Assembly (NCBI GenBank): GCA_028684915.1
Contig: JAQUEZ010000013.1
Location: 1-64,000, forward strand
DNA: 64,000 nt
Direction of reading: 5' to 3'
Source of the DNA: Desulfobulbus sp.
GTDB taxonomy: Bacteria; Desulfobacterota; Desulfobulbia; Desulfobulbales; Desulfobulbaceae
Numbering within the stretch: the first letter of the stretch is position 1; each line of letters starts with the position of its first letter. The position numbers and the translations under genes are program-made. Positions 53,979 to 62,311 of this stretch are shown piece by piece. The notes below the pieces were generated by a model. The model was not told the origin of the DNA. It saw nothing but the letters and a program-made list of their open reading frames with translations, and made no database searches.

Positions 53979-54131
53979 CTTTTCCCCCATATGTTGATAT
54001 GTATTATCCAGCAAGAACATTTCGTTGTAATATTGACAACATGACTTCGTACTCCGGCAACTCGCCTCCAATTATTCTCACAATTCCCAAGATCATCTTT
54101 CCCTGACTACCGCACAACAGCTGCGGCGGGA

Positions 54132-56138
54132 TCAGATAGCCGATGCAGGAAAGAGCGTCTTCAGGGCGGCAACCATGGTTGGGCTTAACTGCTTGAACAA
54201 TTCTGCGTTGTACGAACCGTGGTACGGCACGGGAACGGGAGCATTGCTCAAATCCACATGCTTGATCGTCGGATCGATGGAATCGGATGCGTCACTCTGG
54301 GGTCGGGTTGGGTCCATGCTGGGCACAGGGAGTTTACCGGCGCCTCCGGCGGTCAAGTTGTTGGGATTGTTTGCATGCATGTCATTCTGGACAATCTGCT
54401 GCGCCGCGATGGCGTACCGGCGCGATGTGGCGGCAGGTGTTCCCTCCGCGACCGCAGGATCAACATTGACCGTGACAATCGAAACCGTGTAATCGCTGTT
54501 CAGATAGATCTCGAAGGTCCGGAACTGCTGCGGAAAATCCCGCAACGACGCGGTTTCCACCTGCCAGAAACCCTGTTCGGGCGCGGCGGGGTCCGCCGAA
54601 GGGAAGGCCTTTACCGTATTCATATGGCGATGTCCGGCTATCCACATGAGCAGATTTGGTGCTTTTTGCAAGGTCGTGACTAAATCAACGAGGGCCACGG
54701 CATTCCGGTGCTCGGGTGCGATATTTGCCGTCTCGCCCCACCATTCCATTTCGGAGCCAATGGCCGCTACCCCAATGGGAATGTGGGCGGCGATAATCAT
54801 CAACTGGTTGTCGGCCTGACCCTTGGCCAGTTCGGCTTGCAGCCACGCCCAGCGCTCTGCGTCCAGATACCCGTGCGCATGAATATCGGTCGAACCGTCA
54901 TCTTCCCTTTGCGTATCGTCCAACACAATCATCTTGAGAGGGATTTTCGGGTTGGGCAGAAAACTATAACAGGCAAAACCGGGCGAAGCCTTTTTATCGA
55001 CCAAATGGAATCCATGGCCTGCAGGCGTGGTGGTGGTGTTGAAGAATTCTTGCACCCATTCTGTTCTCACCAGTGAACGACGACCTGGATCAGCAGTGAT
55101 TTTCGGAGATCCAGCAGCAAACGCCGGATCAGTGGAGGGGCCGGCATGGATGATTGTTCCATATGGAGTCGAACCATCAAGGACGCCTGTATAAAATTTC
55201 GGTTCAGCGGTTATTCCGTTGATGTTGAACAGTGCGGGAAAGGTCTGCCGATTCGGGACAAGAATGTCGGCAATGGCCCACACAGAATCAGCGAGGTATG
55301 ACGCCCTCAATCCGAGAGCCGGGTTCGCATCCACAGGAAAAGAGCCGAGATAGAAATGATCATGGTTGCCCATTGTCTGATACCAAGGGATCGATTTATC
55401 CAATCCGGCTGCTTGGTACGAAATTTGGCAATCAATGGAATCTTCGCCAAGATGGGCGCCAGAGCTGGGTCTAATGACTTTGCCATCGATGACATCAATA
55501 TACCACCGAAGCTCATTGTATGACGTGCTGTTGCAGGTGTCGCCGAGCGAAAGCCCGAAATCGAAAGGATTCTGTTTGTGCAGTGCATTCACCGTCTGGA
55601 TTGCTGCGTCTAACACATGCGTTGTGTACAGCATTACCGGCGAATAAACAGAAGTGTTGTTGTAGGTGAATCGATCGGCTTGTTGAAAATAAATCAGTTG
55701 ATTGGGCGCCTCCTTATCTGTGATGTGAATGTCTGAAAAAGTAAAAAAATTAGAAAATTTGATTATTCTTGATGAAGACGGGTTGCTATAGTCCTTTGCC
55801 AATATATCTGTTCTTGGCGCCAAAGGTAGGCCTGATCCTAGGGTCCATTTACCGTATCCAAACTTGTCGAATTGCTCGATCTGGCAAATTTCTGTTTTTG
55901 CTAGACCGGGAATCGTCCAGGGAAAGGAGATCATCTCCTGAAGCGTTGTAACTACTCTTTGATTGATTGGATATTGCAATGTCTTGACAGGAGTTTTGTC
56001 ACTTCCTATCTCTCCGAAAGCATCCGGACTCAATGCCAACGTACCGATAAATCCGGCGGAATACCACATGAATTCCCGACGTGTAATTGTTGCGAAATCA
56101 ACTGAATCAGTGATTTTTTCTGGCGCGTGGATAGTCAT
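54132..56138 (-). CDS. Tat-exported metallophosphoesterase
   Basis: A 668-residue enzyme with a twin-arginine signal (TRREFMWYSAGFIGTLALSPDAFG). Metal motifs appear in order: FSDIHITD (DxH), LGDTCNS, GNHDHFYLG, AAHIPIG and GHRHMNTV. It is longer than the usual calcineurin-like enzymes, with large inserts, and resembles the TIGR03768-type subfamily. Substrate unknown. It runs with the DUF3089 hydrolase gene, so both may act in the periplasm on the same phosphate ester or lipid. The pair lies between cassette-type borders but is large for a cassette. Confidence 0.85.
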   Translation of the reverse strand: MTIHAPEKITDSVDFATITRREFMWYSAGFIGTLALSPDAFGEIGSDKTPVKTLQYPINQRVVTTLQEMISFPWTIPGLAKTEICQIEQFDKFGYGKWTLGSGLPLAPRTDILAKDYSNPSSSRIIKFSNFFTFSDIHITDKEAPNQLIYFQQADRFTYNNTSVYSPVMLYTTHVLDAAIQTVNALHKQNPFDFGLSLGDTCNSTSYNELRWYIDVIDGKVIRPSSGAHLGEDSIDCQISYQAAGLDKSIPWYQTMGNHDHFYLGSFPVDANPALGLRASYLADSVWAIADILVPNRQTFPALFNINGITAEPKFYTGVLDGSTPYGTIIHAGPSTDPAFAAGSPKITADPGRRSLVRTEWVQEFFNTTTTPAGHGFHLVDKKASPGFACYSFLPNPKIPLKMIVLDDTQREDDGSTDIHAHGYLDAERWAWLQAELAKGQADNQLMIIAAHIPIGVAAIGSEMEWWGETANIAPEHRNAVALVDLVTTLQKAPNLLMWIAGHRHMNTVKAFPSADPAAPEQGFWQVETASLRDFPQQFRTFEIYLNSDYTVSIVTVNVDPAVAEGTPAATSRRYAIAAQQIVQNDMHANNPNNLTAGGAGKLPVPSMDPTRPQSDASDSIDPTIKHVDLSNAPVPVPYHGSYNAELFKQLSPTMVAALKTLFPASAI

Positions 56139-56251
56139 GATTAAATTATCCTAAGCTGTATTGCGCTGTTTATATTAAATTCCATCCTGATGTTATTGTG
56201 GTTTTTCGATTAAACTTTGTTTGAATCAAGATAGGCGGGAGAAGTATTGAC

Positions 56252-56310
56252 TCATAACGTGGACATAACCGGCGCGGGTAACCGCCTCCGTGTTGCTGGA
56301 GTGGTTATGA
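56252..56310 (-). repeat. attC site 6
   Basis: On the minus strand: R'' TCATAAC, CACTCCAGCAACACGGAGGCGGTTACC, CGCGCCGGTTATGTCCACG and R' GTTATGA. The outer boxes are exactly complementary, with CACTCC and GTCCACG as imperfect inner boxes. It lies directly after the NADAR gene stop at 56313. Confidence 0.75.
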
Positions 56311-56312
56311 GA

Positions 56313-57020
56313 TCATTTTTTATTATTCTTTTCCTCTTTTATAGGTGGCTGTATTCCTGCAAACACAAAAAGTGGGCAAGATGAAGACGTGGATTGCTTG
56401 AGATGATCTGTCGTTAATTCACTAGAGTATAATTGTTTATATTTACTGGAATTGACTGGAAGAATTTTTTCATTATATAATAAGAAATTTGGTATTTCTA
56501 AAGGTACAACACTTTCCAATCTCTCTCCAAGCTCAATATCCTCTCTAAGGCCCATTAGTAATCGCCCCAGCACATTCTTTCCAACCATCACTTTACTAGT
56601 CTGTGATTTCGCACCCCAAAAATCGTCCTTCCTTGAGTCTTCGACGATTGGTTGCGTTCCTGTTGAAAGTAAAAGCTGGCTAAATTTATCCCAATGTTGG
56701 ATAAGCTTTATCTGAAGACACCAACGCATAATTTTTACACGCACATAAAACCAATCGGGACGTGAATCATTACGGTAGGGTTTACTCTTCATCTTGGCCG
56801 TCATTGGACTACGTTGCTCAATAATTATTTTCTGGACCTCGGGTCTATGAGGAAATCTACATGCCTGATATAATGCTTCACATGTTAGAAATTCAATGCC
56901 ATTAACAATAAGTGGATAGCCTGGTGCCATATTAGACAGTCCACCAAATTGCTCCGATGTTTTTCTAAACGTAGCAGATTGGTTTCTTTCATATGATCGA
57001 GTCTCTATTTCATTACTCAT
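56313..57020 (-). CDS. NADAR-domain protein (cassette gene)
   Basis: A 235-residue protein of the NADAR (YbiA-like, NAD/ADP-ribose) type. The core is residues 20-180: FGGLSNMAPGYPLIVNGIEFLTCEALYQACRFP, then KSKPYRNDSRPDWFYVRVKIMRWCLQIKL and GKNVLGRLLMGLR. Known relatives cleave N-glycosidic bonds in riboflavin precursors or remove ADP-ribose from guanine in DNA. The start ATG 57020 comes 2 bp after the stop of the PRTase-like gene, so the two are one operon. It was carried by the integron-type cassette ending at attC site 6. Confidence 0.8.
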   Translation of the reverse strand: MSNEIETRSYERNQSATFRKTSEQFGGLSNMAPGYPLIVNGIEFLTCEALYQACRFPHRPEVQKIIIEQRSPMTAKMKSKPYRNDSRPDWFYVRVKIMRWCLQIKLIQHWDKFSQLLLSTGTQPIVEDSRKDDFWGAKSQTSKVMVGKNVLGRLLMGLREDIELGERLESVVPLEIPNFLLYNEKILPVNSSKYKQLYSSELTTDHLKQSTSSSCPLFVFAGIQPPIKEEKNNKK

Positions 57021-57022
57021 AC

Positions 57023-58060
57023 TTAGAACAACTTACTAAATATATTCTCAATATCTGAGTACCCTTTACGAGGTAATAAAGGATACCAGTGCAGGGCGCC
57101 CGAAGTTACTTCAGGATCTCCCCACCACATCGCAAGTGGACAATTATTCGGACAATTCCGGTAGGTGACGATCAACGAGCCGAAACCGATGCCGAAAGGG
57201 CTGAATCCGAGAGGGCGCATCGACTGCTTCGGGCTCTCGCTCATCGCCCGGATCTTAGCCCCCGCAATGAGGAACTCGCTCTCCAGGACTTGGCGACCCG
57301 CTTCAGAGGAGAATGGTTCGATAGCTGCCGCGTTAGGCTGTCGAGGTTCGAAGGGGAACCTCGTCGGTAGAGCTATATAGTCTTGAACCTCAGCCACGTT
57401 TGGAACCTCCGTGGGCCAAAGCACCTCTGAGCTGTTCTTGTACCACTTGCGGTTCTCGATCTCTAAAGCACGCCAATACTTGACGGAGATATCCTTCCCC
57501 GACTGCTTGATTACGCTTTTAAGCCTTTTATTGACTAGGTACGACCCTCCTGAGTGACGTGCAACGACGATGACATGAACCGTAGCAGACTGCGGCGCGT
57601 CAGTGACGATCCACGGCTCAAGGTCATTGCCTACGCGGTTGCCGCTGAACATCGCGTCATCGAGGTAGATAAAGTCACCTCCGTTCTCTCCGCAGTCGCC
57701 CAGGTCGAGGCCACATTCATTTTCGAGGCACTTCGAGAAGAGCCTCAGCATCTCCTTCTGGCTCTGGCCATTCTGTTGGATGTTCAAGAAATTCGTGGAC
57801 GACCAGTATTCGACAGGGGCGGCACCAGCCAGTTTTACGTTGGTCACAAGGGCGCGAAGAAAATCCTTCACGTTCTCTTGGGTGAAGAAGGTCTGTTTAA
57901 TGACATGCTCAAACTCGCGCAGAAACGGCAACTGCTGGGCGGGCGTGAACTGATGAAGCCAACGGTCGACGTGCTCCGGAGACGGCTCTGGAAGGTCCCC
58001 TTCTCGATAGGTCTTAATCTCACTCGCGATGGAAACGAGTAGGTCATCACGTTCGCTCAT
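57023..58060 (-). CDS. PRTase-CE-like protein, partner of the NADAR gene
   Basis: A 345-residue soluble protein. Residues 60-190 look like a phosphoribosyltransferase core: YWSSTNFLNIQQNGQSQKEMLRLF, the PRPP-loop type motif DFIYLDDAMFSGNRVGNDL, and VHVIVVARHSGGSYLV. The C-terminal part has CPNNCPLAMWWGDPE, as in the PRTase-CE proteins found in conflict operons. GGAG 9 bp upstream favours ATG 58060 over 58078. It probably acts on nucleotides or nucleotide signals together with the NADAR protein. A two-gene defence unit is inference. Confidence 0.72.
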   Translation of the reverse strand: MSERDDLLVSIASEIKTYREGDLPEPSPEHVDRWLHQFTPAQQLPFLREFEHVIKQTFFTQENVKDFLRALVTNVKLAGAAPVEYWSSTNFLNIQQNGQSQKEMLRLFSKCLENECGLDLGDCGENGGDFIYLDDAMFSGNRVGNDLEPWIVTDAPQSATVHVIVVARHSGGSYLVNKRLKSVIKQSGKDISVKYWRALEIENRKWYKNSSEVLWPTEVPNVAEVQDYIALPTRFPFEPRQPNAAAIEPFSSEAGRQVLESEFLIAGAKIRAMSESPKQSMRPLGFSPFGIGFGSLIVTYRNCPNNCPLAMWWGDPEVTSGALHWYPLLPRKGYSDIENIFSKLF

Positions 58061-58083
58061 CTGGTAATCTCCTGCCAATTGAT

Positions 58084-58178
58084 GAATAACTAAACATCAT
58101 TGTGTTTATACTGAAGGTCGGCTAAATGATTAACGACTCGTATGTACGGAACTAACATACGCCCTAGCAAGTTATTAT
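58084..58178 (-). repeat. Possible attC or cassette border upstream of the PRTase-like gene
   Basis: GAATAAC at 58084-58090 and GTTATTA at 58171-58177 have the box spacing of an attC. A CGTATGT/ACATACG stem lies between them. The left box differs from the expected TCATAAC at two positions. No integrase gene or attI is visible beyond it. The remaining sequence to 58612 shows no gene. Confidence 0.3.
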
Positions 58179-58612
58179 CCAGTTTCCTGTTATCATTCAG
58201 CCTTTTCTGGCTAACCTGCCCGTGATCACTGATTTTTGGTTTCGCCTAACTGGATATCATGCGGTTATGAAAGATATCCAGAAACCGGATGTTTTGAGGC
58301 TATCTAACAAATTGGGAGTCAAACTAATTCCAATATATCGAAACCAACAAGCATTACTGCCTCCAAAAACCTCGAGATGAATCCCATGCTGCAATTGCTT
58401 CCTTTCTTGGCCGAAAGCTAACCTTGCAGATCTTGCAGTTGTAATCCTTGCAACCTGATCGATGGAATTTTGTGGATTTTCAAGTTGCCATGGAATTCGC
58501 CAGCGTCATTTGGGTGAACCGGTTGATCCACGGCTGCGCTGATATGTGCAGCGGTCGGTTATTGCCCGCCCAAAGGCGCCATGGGGCGGCGCCCTTCAAA
58601 GTCCCAAATGGG

Positions 58613-59041
58613 TCAACTGAGCAAATCGCTGGTTCTGCGTCCAGTTGCTGTAATATCCGAGTGTGCAGAACTAAGAATCATCCCAGGCATGCCAGCTTGC
58701 GCCATGGCATGGTTGACGACGGCGCTGTCTGCAAAAAACGGCGAACTGTTCTCCCGTGGCGATCTTTGGTCGATGTGCTCCACGGTAATGTCTCGACCTT
58801 CTCTTTCATTCTTCAGGGCAGCGGCAATGGCCTGCCATAATGGTCGCGATTTTTTCGGAGCGTCTGTGCCATGCAGGCGGATTTTAATTTGGGCGTTGTT
58901 GGCGGCAATTACGACGGCGTCGCCATCAATGACGCTGAGGTCTTCAACGGGGACAACCTCTGCGGCAAAGGACATGGCGGCAATGAAGATGGGCAGAACG
59001 ACAGAATACAGCAAAGCCGCCGCTGATTTCCTGACAAGCAT
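58613..59041 (-). CDS. Degenerate staphylococcal-nuclease-like exported protein
   Basis: A 142-residue protein with a signal peptide (SAAALLYSVVLPIFIAAMSFA). The SNase/TNase fold is recognisable by LSVIDGDAVVI and IKIRLHGTDAPKKSRPLWQ. The calcium-site aspartates and the Arg of IRL are present, but the general base of SNase (Glu two residues after the DxP aspartate) is Lys here (APKK). It is also short at the C-terminus. It is likely not an active nuclease, or active differently. Confidence 0.65.
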   Translation of the reverse strand: MLVRKSAAALLYSVVLPIFIAAMSFAAEVVPVEDLSVIDGDAVVIAANNAQIKIRLHGTDAPKKSRPLWQAIAAALKNEREGRDITVEHIDQRSPRENSSPFFADSAVVNHAMAQAGMPGMILSSAHSDITATGRRTSDLLS

Positions 59042-59737
59042 GACAACCTCTCGGAAATGGGGATCAGGGCACTACGTGTAACGTTTTCTGATTCTTTTTG
59101 AAAAAGTGTGACTCCAAGTCTCTAGCATGGATTTGTGGCATTGACAAGAATGGATTTGCTTGAATTTTCAATGGGTAACTTTACCTGTTGATGATCTTTG
59201 TTGGTGTCCTTTGGTCCATGCCCAAGGCTGATTGGGCATTGCTGTTGGCGCTTCCTTGGTCACAGCACCCGATTCATTTTTTGCAGATCAGGCATTGCCG
59301 CATCCCTGCAGGAACACAGGTGGTCTTTGGCTCAGTGCGCAGGACGCGTCGCGCGAGGCAGTGGGCGGCCAATTTCTTTCACGCTGCTTAACCCGTTACG
59401 GTTACCATGAAAAATGTTGAGGGGTAACAAGTATGGGCGTGGTTATGCGTCAAAAACAGCGGCTATATAGCTGGTTGGGCCACGAAATGCCTGCGTCTGT
59501 GTGCGGTGTTTTCCGTTTTTTGTTGTGAAGCTGTGGGGGGGCTGGCGAGTGGCGGGCGGCAGGGCGTCGGGGCGGGCCGATGAAAGGGGCGCGATTTTCG
59601 CGCATAGTGCGTGTTGCCGGAAAAATGTCAGAAAAGGGGCGCGGCGCGGAGAAAAAAGAAGGCTGCCGCCCTTCCGGGGGAGGGTCGGCAGGCTGGCTGA
59701 AAGCTGAAAAGAGTCGGAACGTGAAGTTGAGTAGTGT
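59042..59737. other. Intergenic, no supported gene
   Basis: About 700 bp between two minus-strand genes. It includes a very G-rich stretch near 59530-59660. Short frames exist on the plus strand without start signals or domains. No repeat of the other families is present. Confidence 0.35.
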
Positions 59738-59950
59738 TTATTTGATCATTGACGGGCTGCACAGCCGGTCGGCGTCCGCCGATACGCTGCCGCAGGAGTC
59801 ACACGCGTATTGAATGGTTTTCAGTTTGTCGTCGCACACCTGAGTGGCCGGTGCGCCGCAAAATTTGCTTTCGAATTCCGCATTCGTTGGCTTGCAGAGG
59901 CTGGTGGGGGTGTCGGCGGTCGCGCCGCAATTCTGACATGTGTAGGCCAT
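59738..59950 (-). CDS. Small cysteine-rich zinc-ribbon protein (70 aa)
   Basis: A 70-residue protein with CQNCG at residues 5-9 and CDSCG near residue 50, plus further single cysteines (SLCKPT, KFCGAP, QVCDD, RLCSP). Two CxxC knuckles would form a zinc ribbon. The start ATG 59950 has AGGAG 8 bp upstream (minus strand AAGAGGAGTACAGCC). No family or partner is recognised. Confidence 0.7.
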   Translation of the reverse strand: MAYTCQNCGATADTPTSLCKPTNAEFESKFCGAPATQVCDDKLKTIQYACDSCGSVSADADRLCSPSMIK

Positions 59951-60333
59951 GGCTGTACTCCTCTTGTAGGGCTATGCGCACAGACTGATGCAAAACGATG
60001 GGCGTCGGCCGGCTTGGGGTGCGCCCCCGGCCTGATTTTCAAGACGCTGCGCTGCGTCTTGACCGGTTGCCCGTTGTGCGCGCCGGGCGACCTGCTGATT
60101 AAACTAAGTGGTAGTGGGGCGGCTGTCAATGTTTGGAGTTGCTAAAGCTGTGGAATATTGCGGCGGCGCGGGCCACGTTTGCACGATTATTCATTCTTGG
60201 TTCAGTTAGCCGGATTGAGCTTGAAAATTATTAGGAATGACGAATATCGCGGGGAGACATCGTCAGGTTGATGCTTACAATAACTGCAGAGGTCGGCAGA
60301 TTGATCTTTTCCCCACTACAAATGAGGCTGGGT

Positions 60334-60621
60334 ATGGATACCTTCAGAATTGAAGATCTGATGTATGAATATGCGTGGAGCCAATACGAAACAGACGACC
60401 CCAGGATTTCCGGGCTTCCCGACGCCACCCCGTTCAACCGGAAAGAAGGGCGGGAAATTTTGTATGTTATCGGTTCGTTGACCGACCATGTGGCCTGGGG
60501 AGTGGAAGGTTTTGGCAACAGGGTGGAAAAAATGATCCATGATCGTCTCCCTGATGAAGTGAGAACTCAAGAGGAGGTGATCAGGTGGATTCAGGACAAC
60601 TGGAAGAATAATTCAGCATAA
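60334..60621 (+). CDS. Hypothetical protein (95 aa)
   Basis: A small soluble protein with FRIEDLMYEYAWSQYETDD, then FNRKEGREILYVIGSLTDHV and a C-terminal helix (EEVIRWIQDNW). No family is recognised. ATG 60334 has GAGG about 7 bp upstream; in-frame ATGs at 60268 and 60271 would add 22 residues. No clear operon partner. The gap on its left (59951-60333) shows no further gene. Confidence 0.6.
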   Translation: MDTFRIEDLMYEYAWSQYETDDPRISGLPDATPFNRKEGREILYVIGSLTDHVAWGVEGFGNRVEKMIHDRLPDEVRTQEEVIRWIQDNWKNNSA

Positions 60622-60712
60622 AGATTGAAACGATGAATGTTGTGTAATGGCAGGTCAATTCATCAGTCAATCGAAGACTGCCGCACAGTGCAAGACATCG
60701 CAAGCGAAGGTT

Positions 60713-60785
60713 TGTCGTTGCGACGAGCGGAAGGAGGAGAAATTTAAATATCGTTGAGATTTCTCACTGCGTTCGAAATGACGCG
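60713..60785. repeat. GAAATTT/TCGAAATGACG palindromic repeat, copy
   Basis: TCGTTGCGACGAGCGGAAGG, AGGAGAAATTT and, inverted, GAGATTTCTCACTGCGTTCGAAATGACG form an imperfect 70-bp palindrome. The same element occurs at 61143-61205 and in part at 47329-47374. Confidence 0.7.
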
Positions 60786-60860
60786 CTCCGCCTTCGGGGG
60801 TGTGCATGCCGGAGGGCGGTACGCTTTTTGCGAGCCAGTTTCAGCTATTTCAGATGCGCA

Positions 60861-60952
60861 GAGCGGATGCGCTTCTGCACTAGCGCAGACGCGGCCATTG
60901 GGATCGTTCCCATGCTCCGGCGTGGGAACGTAGTCTTGGACGCTGTTGCGTC
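60861..60952. repeat. GTTCCCAcGC palindrome family, short copy
   Basis: It has CAGACGCGGCCATTGGGATC, GTTCCCATGCTCCGGCGTGGGAAC, and GGACGCTGTTGCGTCC. The first 40 bases are shared with the copy at 61016-61092, and the central palindrome with the copies at 6.4 and 44 kb. Confidence 0.7.
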
Positions 60953-61015
60953 CTTAAACTACGGCATACGGCAGAATTGATGGAAAAATAAATCTGTCCC
61001 CTTTTTGATGTGCAG

Positions 61016-61092
61016 GGCGGATGCGCTTTTGCGCTCGCGCAGACGCGGCCATTGGGATCGTTCCCACGCCGGAGCATGGGAACGATTTTTCG
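61016..61092. repeat. GTTCCCACGC palindrome family, second short copy
   Basis: ATGCGCTTTTGCGCTCGCGC, AGACGCGGCCATTGGGATC and the palindrome GTTCCCACGCCGGAGCATGGGAAC. It lies 155 bp after the previous copy. It has an AT-free core and no T-run after the main stem other than ATTTTTCG. Confidence 0.7.
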
Positions 61093-61142
61093 ATCCTTGC
61101 GTGTCTAAAACAACCTGCCCATCCTCAAACGACCTTGCATCT

Positions 61143-61205
61143 TGTCGTTTCGACGAGCGCAGCGAGGAGAAATCTCGACAACTCCGTGATTTCTCACTGC
61201 GGCCG
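61143..61205. repeat. TTTCGACGAGCGCAGCGAGGAGAAATC palindromic repeat
   Basis: GTTTCGACGAGCGCAGCGAG, GAGAAATCTCG and the inverted GTGATTTCTCACTGCGGCCGA form an imperfect palindrome. It belongs to the family at 60713-60785. Confidence 0.7.
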
Positions 61206-61258
61206 ACAGACAGCGCGGGGAAAACCCGGCGGGGTTCGCCCGGCGGATCGCGTCTTGC

Positions 61259-62311
61259 TTACTCCTTGCCGAAGCTGCACACCGGGTACTGGCAGGTCGG
61301 GCATTGGCGGCAGAGGCCGCCGTGGCCCATGGCGGCCAGGTCCTCGCGGCGGATGGATTCGCCGGTGAGCAGCCGGGGCAGCAGCAGGTCGAACACGGTA
61401 ATGTGATGAAACATGCCGCAAGCCGGCAGACCCACCACCGGCGCGTCGCCGATGCGGCCGACGAGAAACATCGCTCCCGGCAGCACCGGCGTGCCGTAGA
61501 CAATGTCCACGGCGCCTGCCGCCTTGATCCCTTGCCGGGTGACGTCGTCCGGGTCGACCGACATGCCGCCGGAAGTGACGATCAACTCTGCGCCCGCCTC
61601 AAGGCAGGTGCGGATTTCAGCGGCGATCAACTCTGCGTCGTCCGGCGCAAAGCCAACGCAGGCAACTTCAGAGCCAAACCCCACCAGCTTGTCGCGCAGC
61701 ACCTGCTCAAATCGATCCTGAATCCGGCCGTAAAACACCTCGCTGCCGGTGATCACCAACCCGGCCCGCACCTTGCGCAGCGGTTTGACCTCAATCATCG
61801 GCGCGCCTGCCCTGGCCACGGCCACGGCCTGTTCCACCACACGCCGCTCGCTGACCAGCGGAATCAGCCGCGAGGCTGCAATCTGCTCGCCTTTGCGAAC
61901 CGGGGTGTTGGTCTGCAGGGTGGCGCACATCACTTCGCCCGGCAGATTGAACTGCAGCAGCGCTTCCCGATTGATTTTCAGCAGCCCGTCCACAGCGGCC
62001 CGGATGGACACCTTGCCCTCCACGATTTCCCGCGAATATTCGGTTCCCGGTCCGGCCAGGGCCGCCGCCATCAGCAGGGCGGCCTCGTTTTCGTGGATTT
62101 CGTCGGGTCCGAGCTGGAGCACGTAGATGTGGTCCTTGCCGAGCCTGCGCAGATGGTCCACATCCTCCGGCCGGATGACGTGGCCTTTGCGGAAGGCCCG
62201 GCCTTTGAAACTGTCCTTGACGATCTCGGTGATGTCGTGGGGAAGGACCATGCCCACTGCCTGATCCACGGGAAGAATGGTTTTTAACGAGGTTGGCGGC
62301 ATGGCTGTCAT
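61259..62311 (-). CDS. MoeA/MogA-like molybdopterin-binding protein with C-terminal Cys motif
   Basis: A 350-residue protein. Residues 1-180 form a MoeA-like N-terminal region (LPVDQAVGMVLPHDI, FKGRAFRKGHVI). Residues 190-320 form the molybdopterin-binding MoaB/MogA domain: LRKVRAGLVITGSEVFYG, ELIVTSGGMSVDPDDVTRQG, YGTPVLPGAMFLVG and VVGLPACGMFHHITVFDL. The C-terminus adds CRQCPTCQYPVC, a C-x2-C-x2-C-x4-C cluster-like motif not present in standard MoeA. The start is ATG 62311 and overlaps the phosphatase gene by 4 bp. Similar genes sit near molybdenum hydroxylase loci. Confidence 0.82.
   Translation of the reverse strand: MTAMPPTSLKTILPVDQAVGMVLPHDITEIVKDSFKGRAFRKGHVIRPEDVDHLRRLGKDHIYVLQLGPDEIHENEAALLMAAALAGPGTEYSREIVEGKVSIRAAVDGLLKINREALLQFNLPGEVMCATLQTNTPVRKGEQIAASRLIPLVSERRVVEQAVAVARAGAPMIEVKPLRKVRAGLVITGSEVFYGRIQDRFEQVLRDKLVGFGSEVACVGFAPDDAELIAAEIRTCLEAGAELIVTSGGMSVDPDDVTRQGIKAAGAVDIVYGTPVLPGAMFLVGRIGDAPVVGLPACGMFHHITVFDLLLPRLLTGESIRREDLAAMGHGGLCRQCPTCQYPVCSFGKE

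Noticed and set aside
52501..58612. Integron integrase gene or attI site
   Set aside because: I searched the frames in and around the array for a tyrosine recombinase and found none; the nearest right-hand gene is the SNase-like one.
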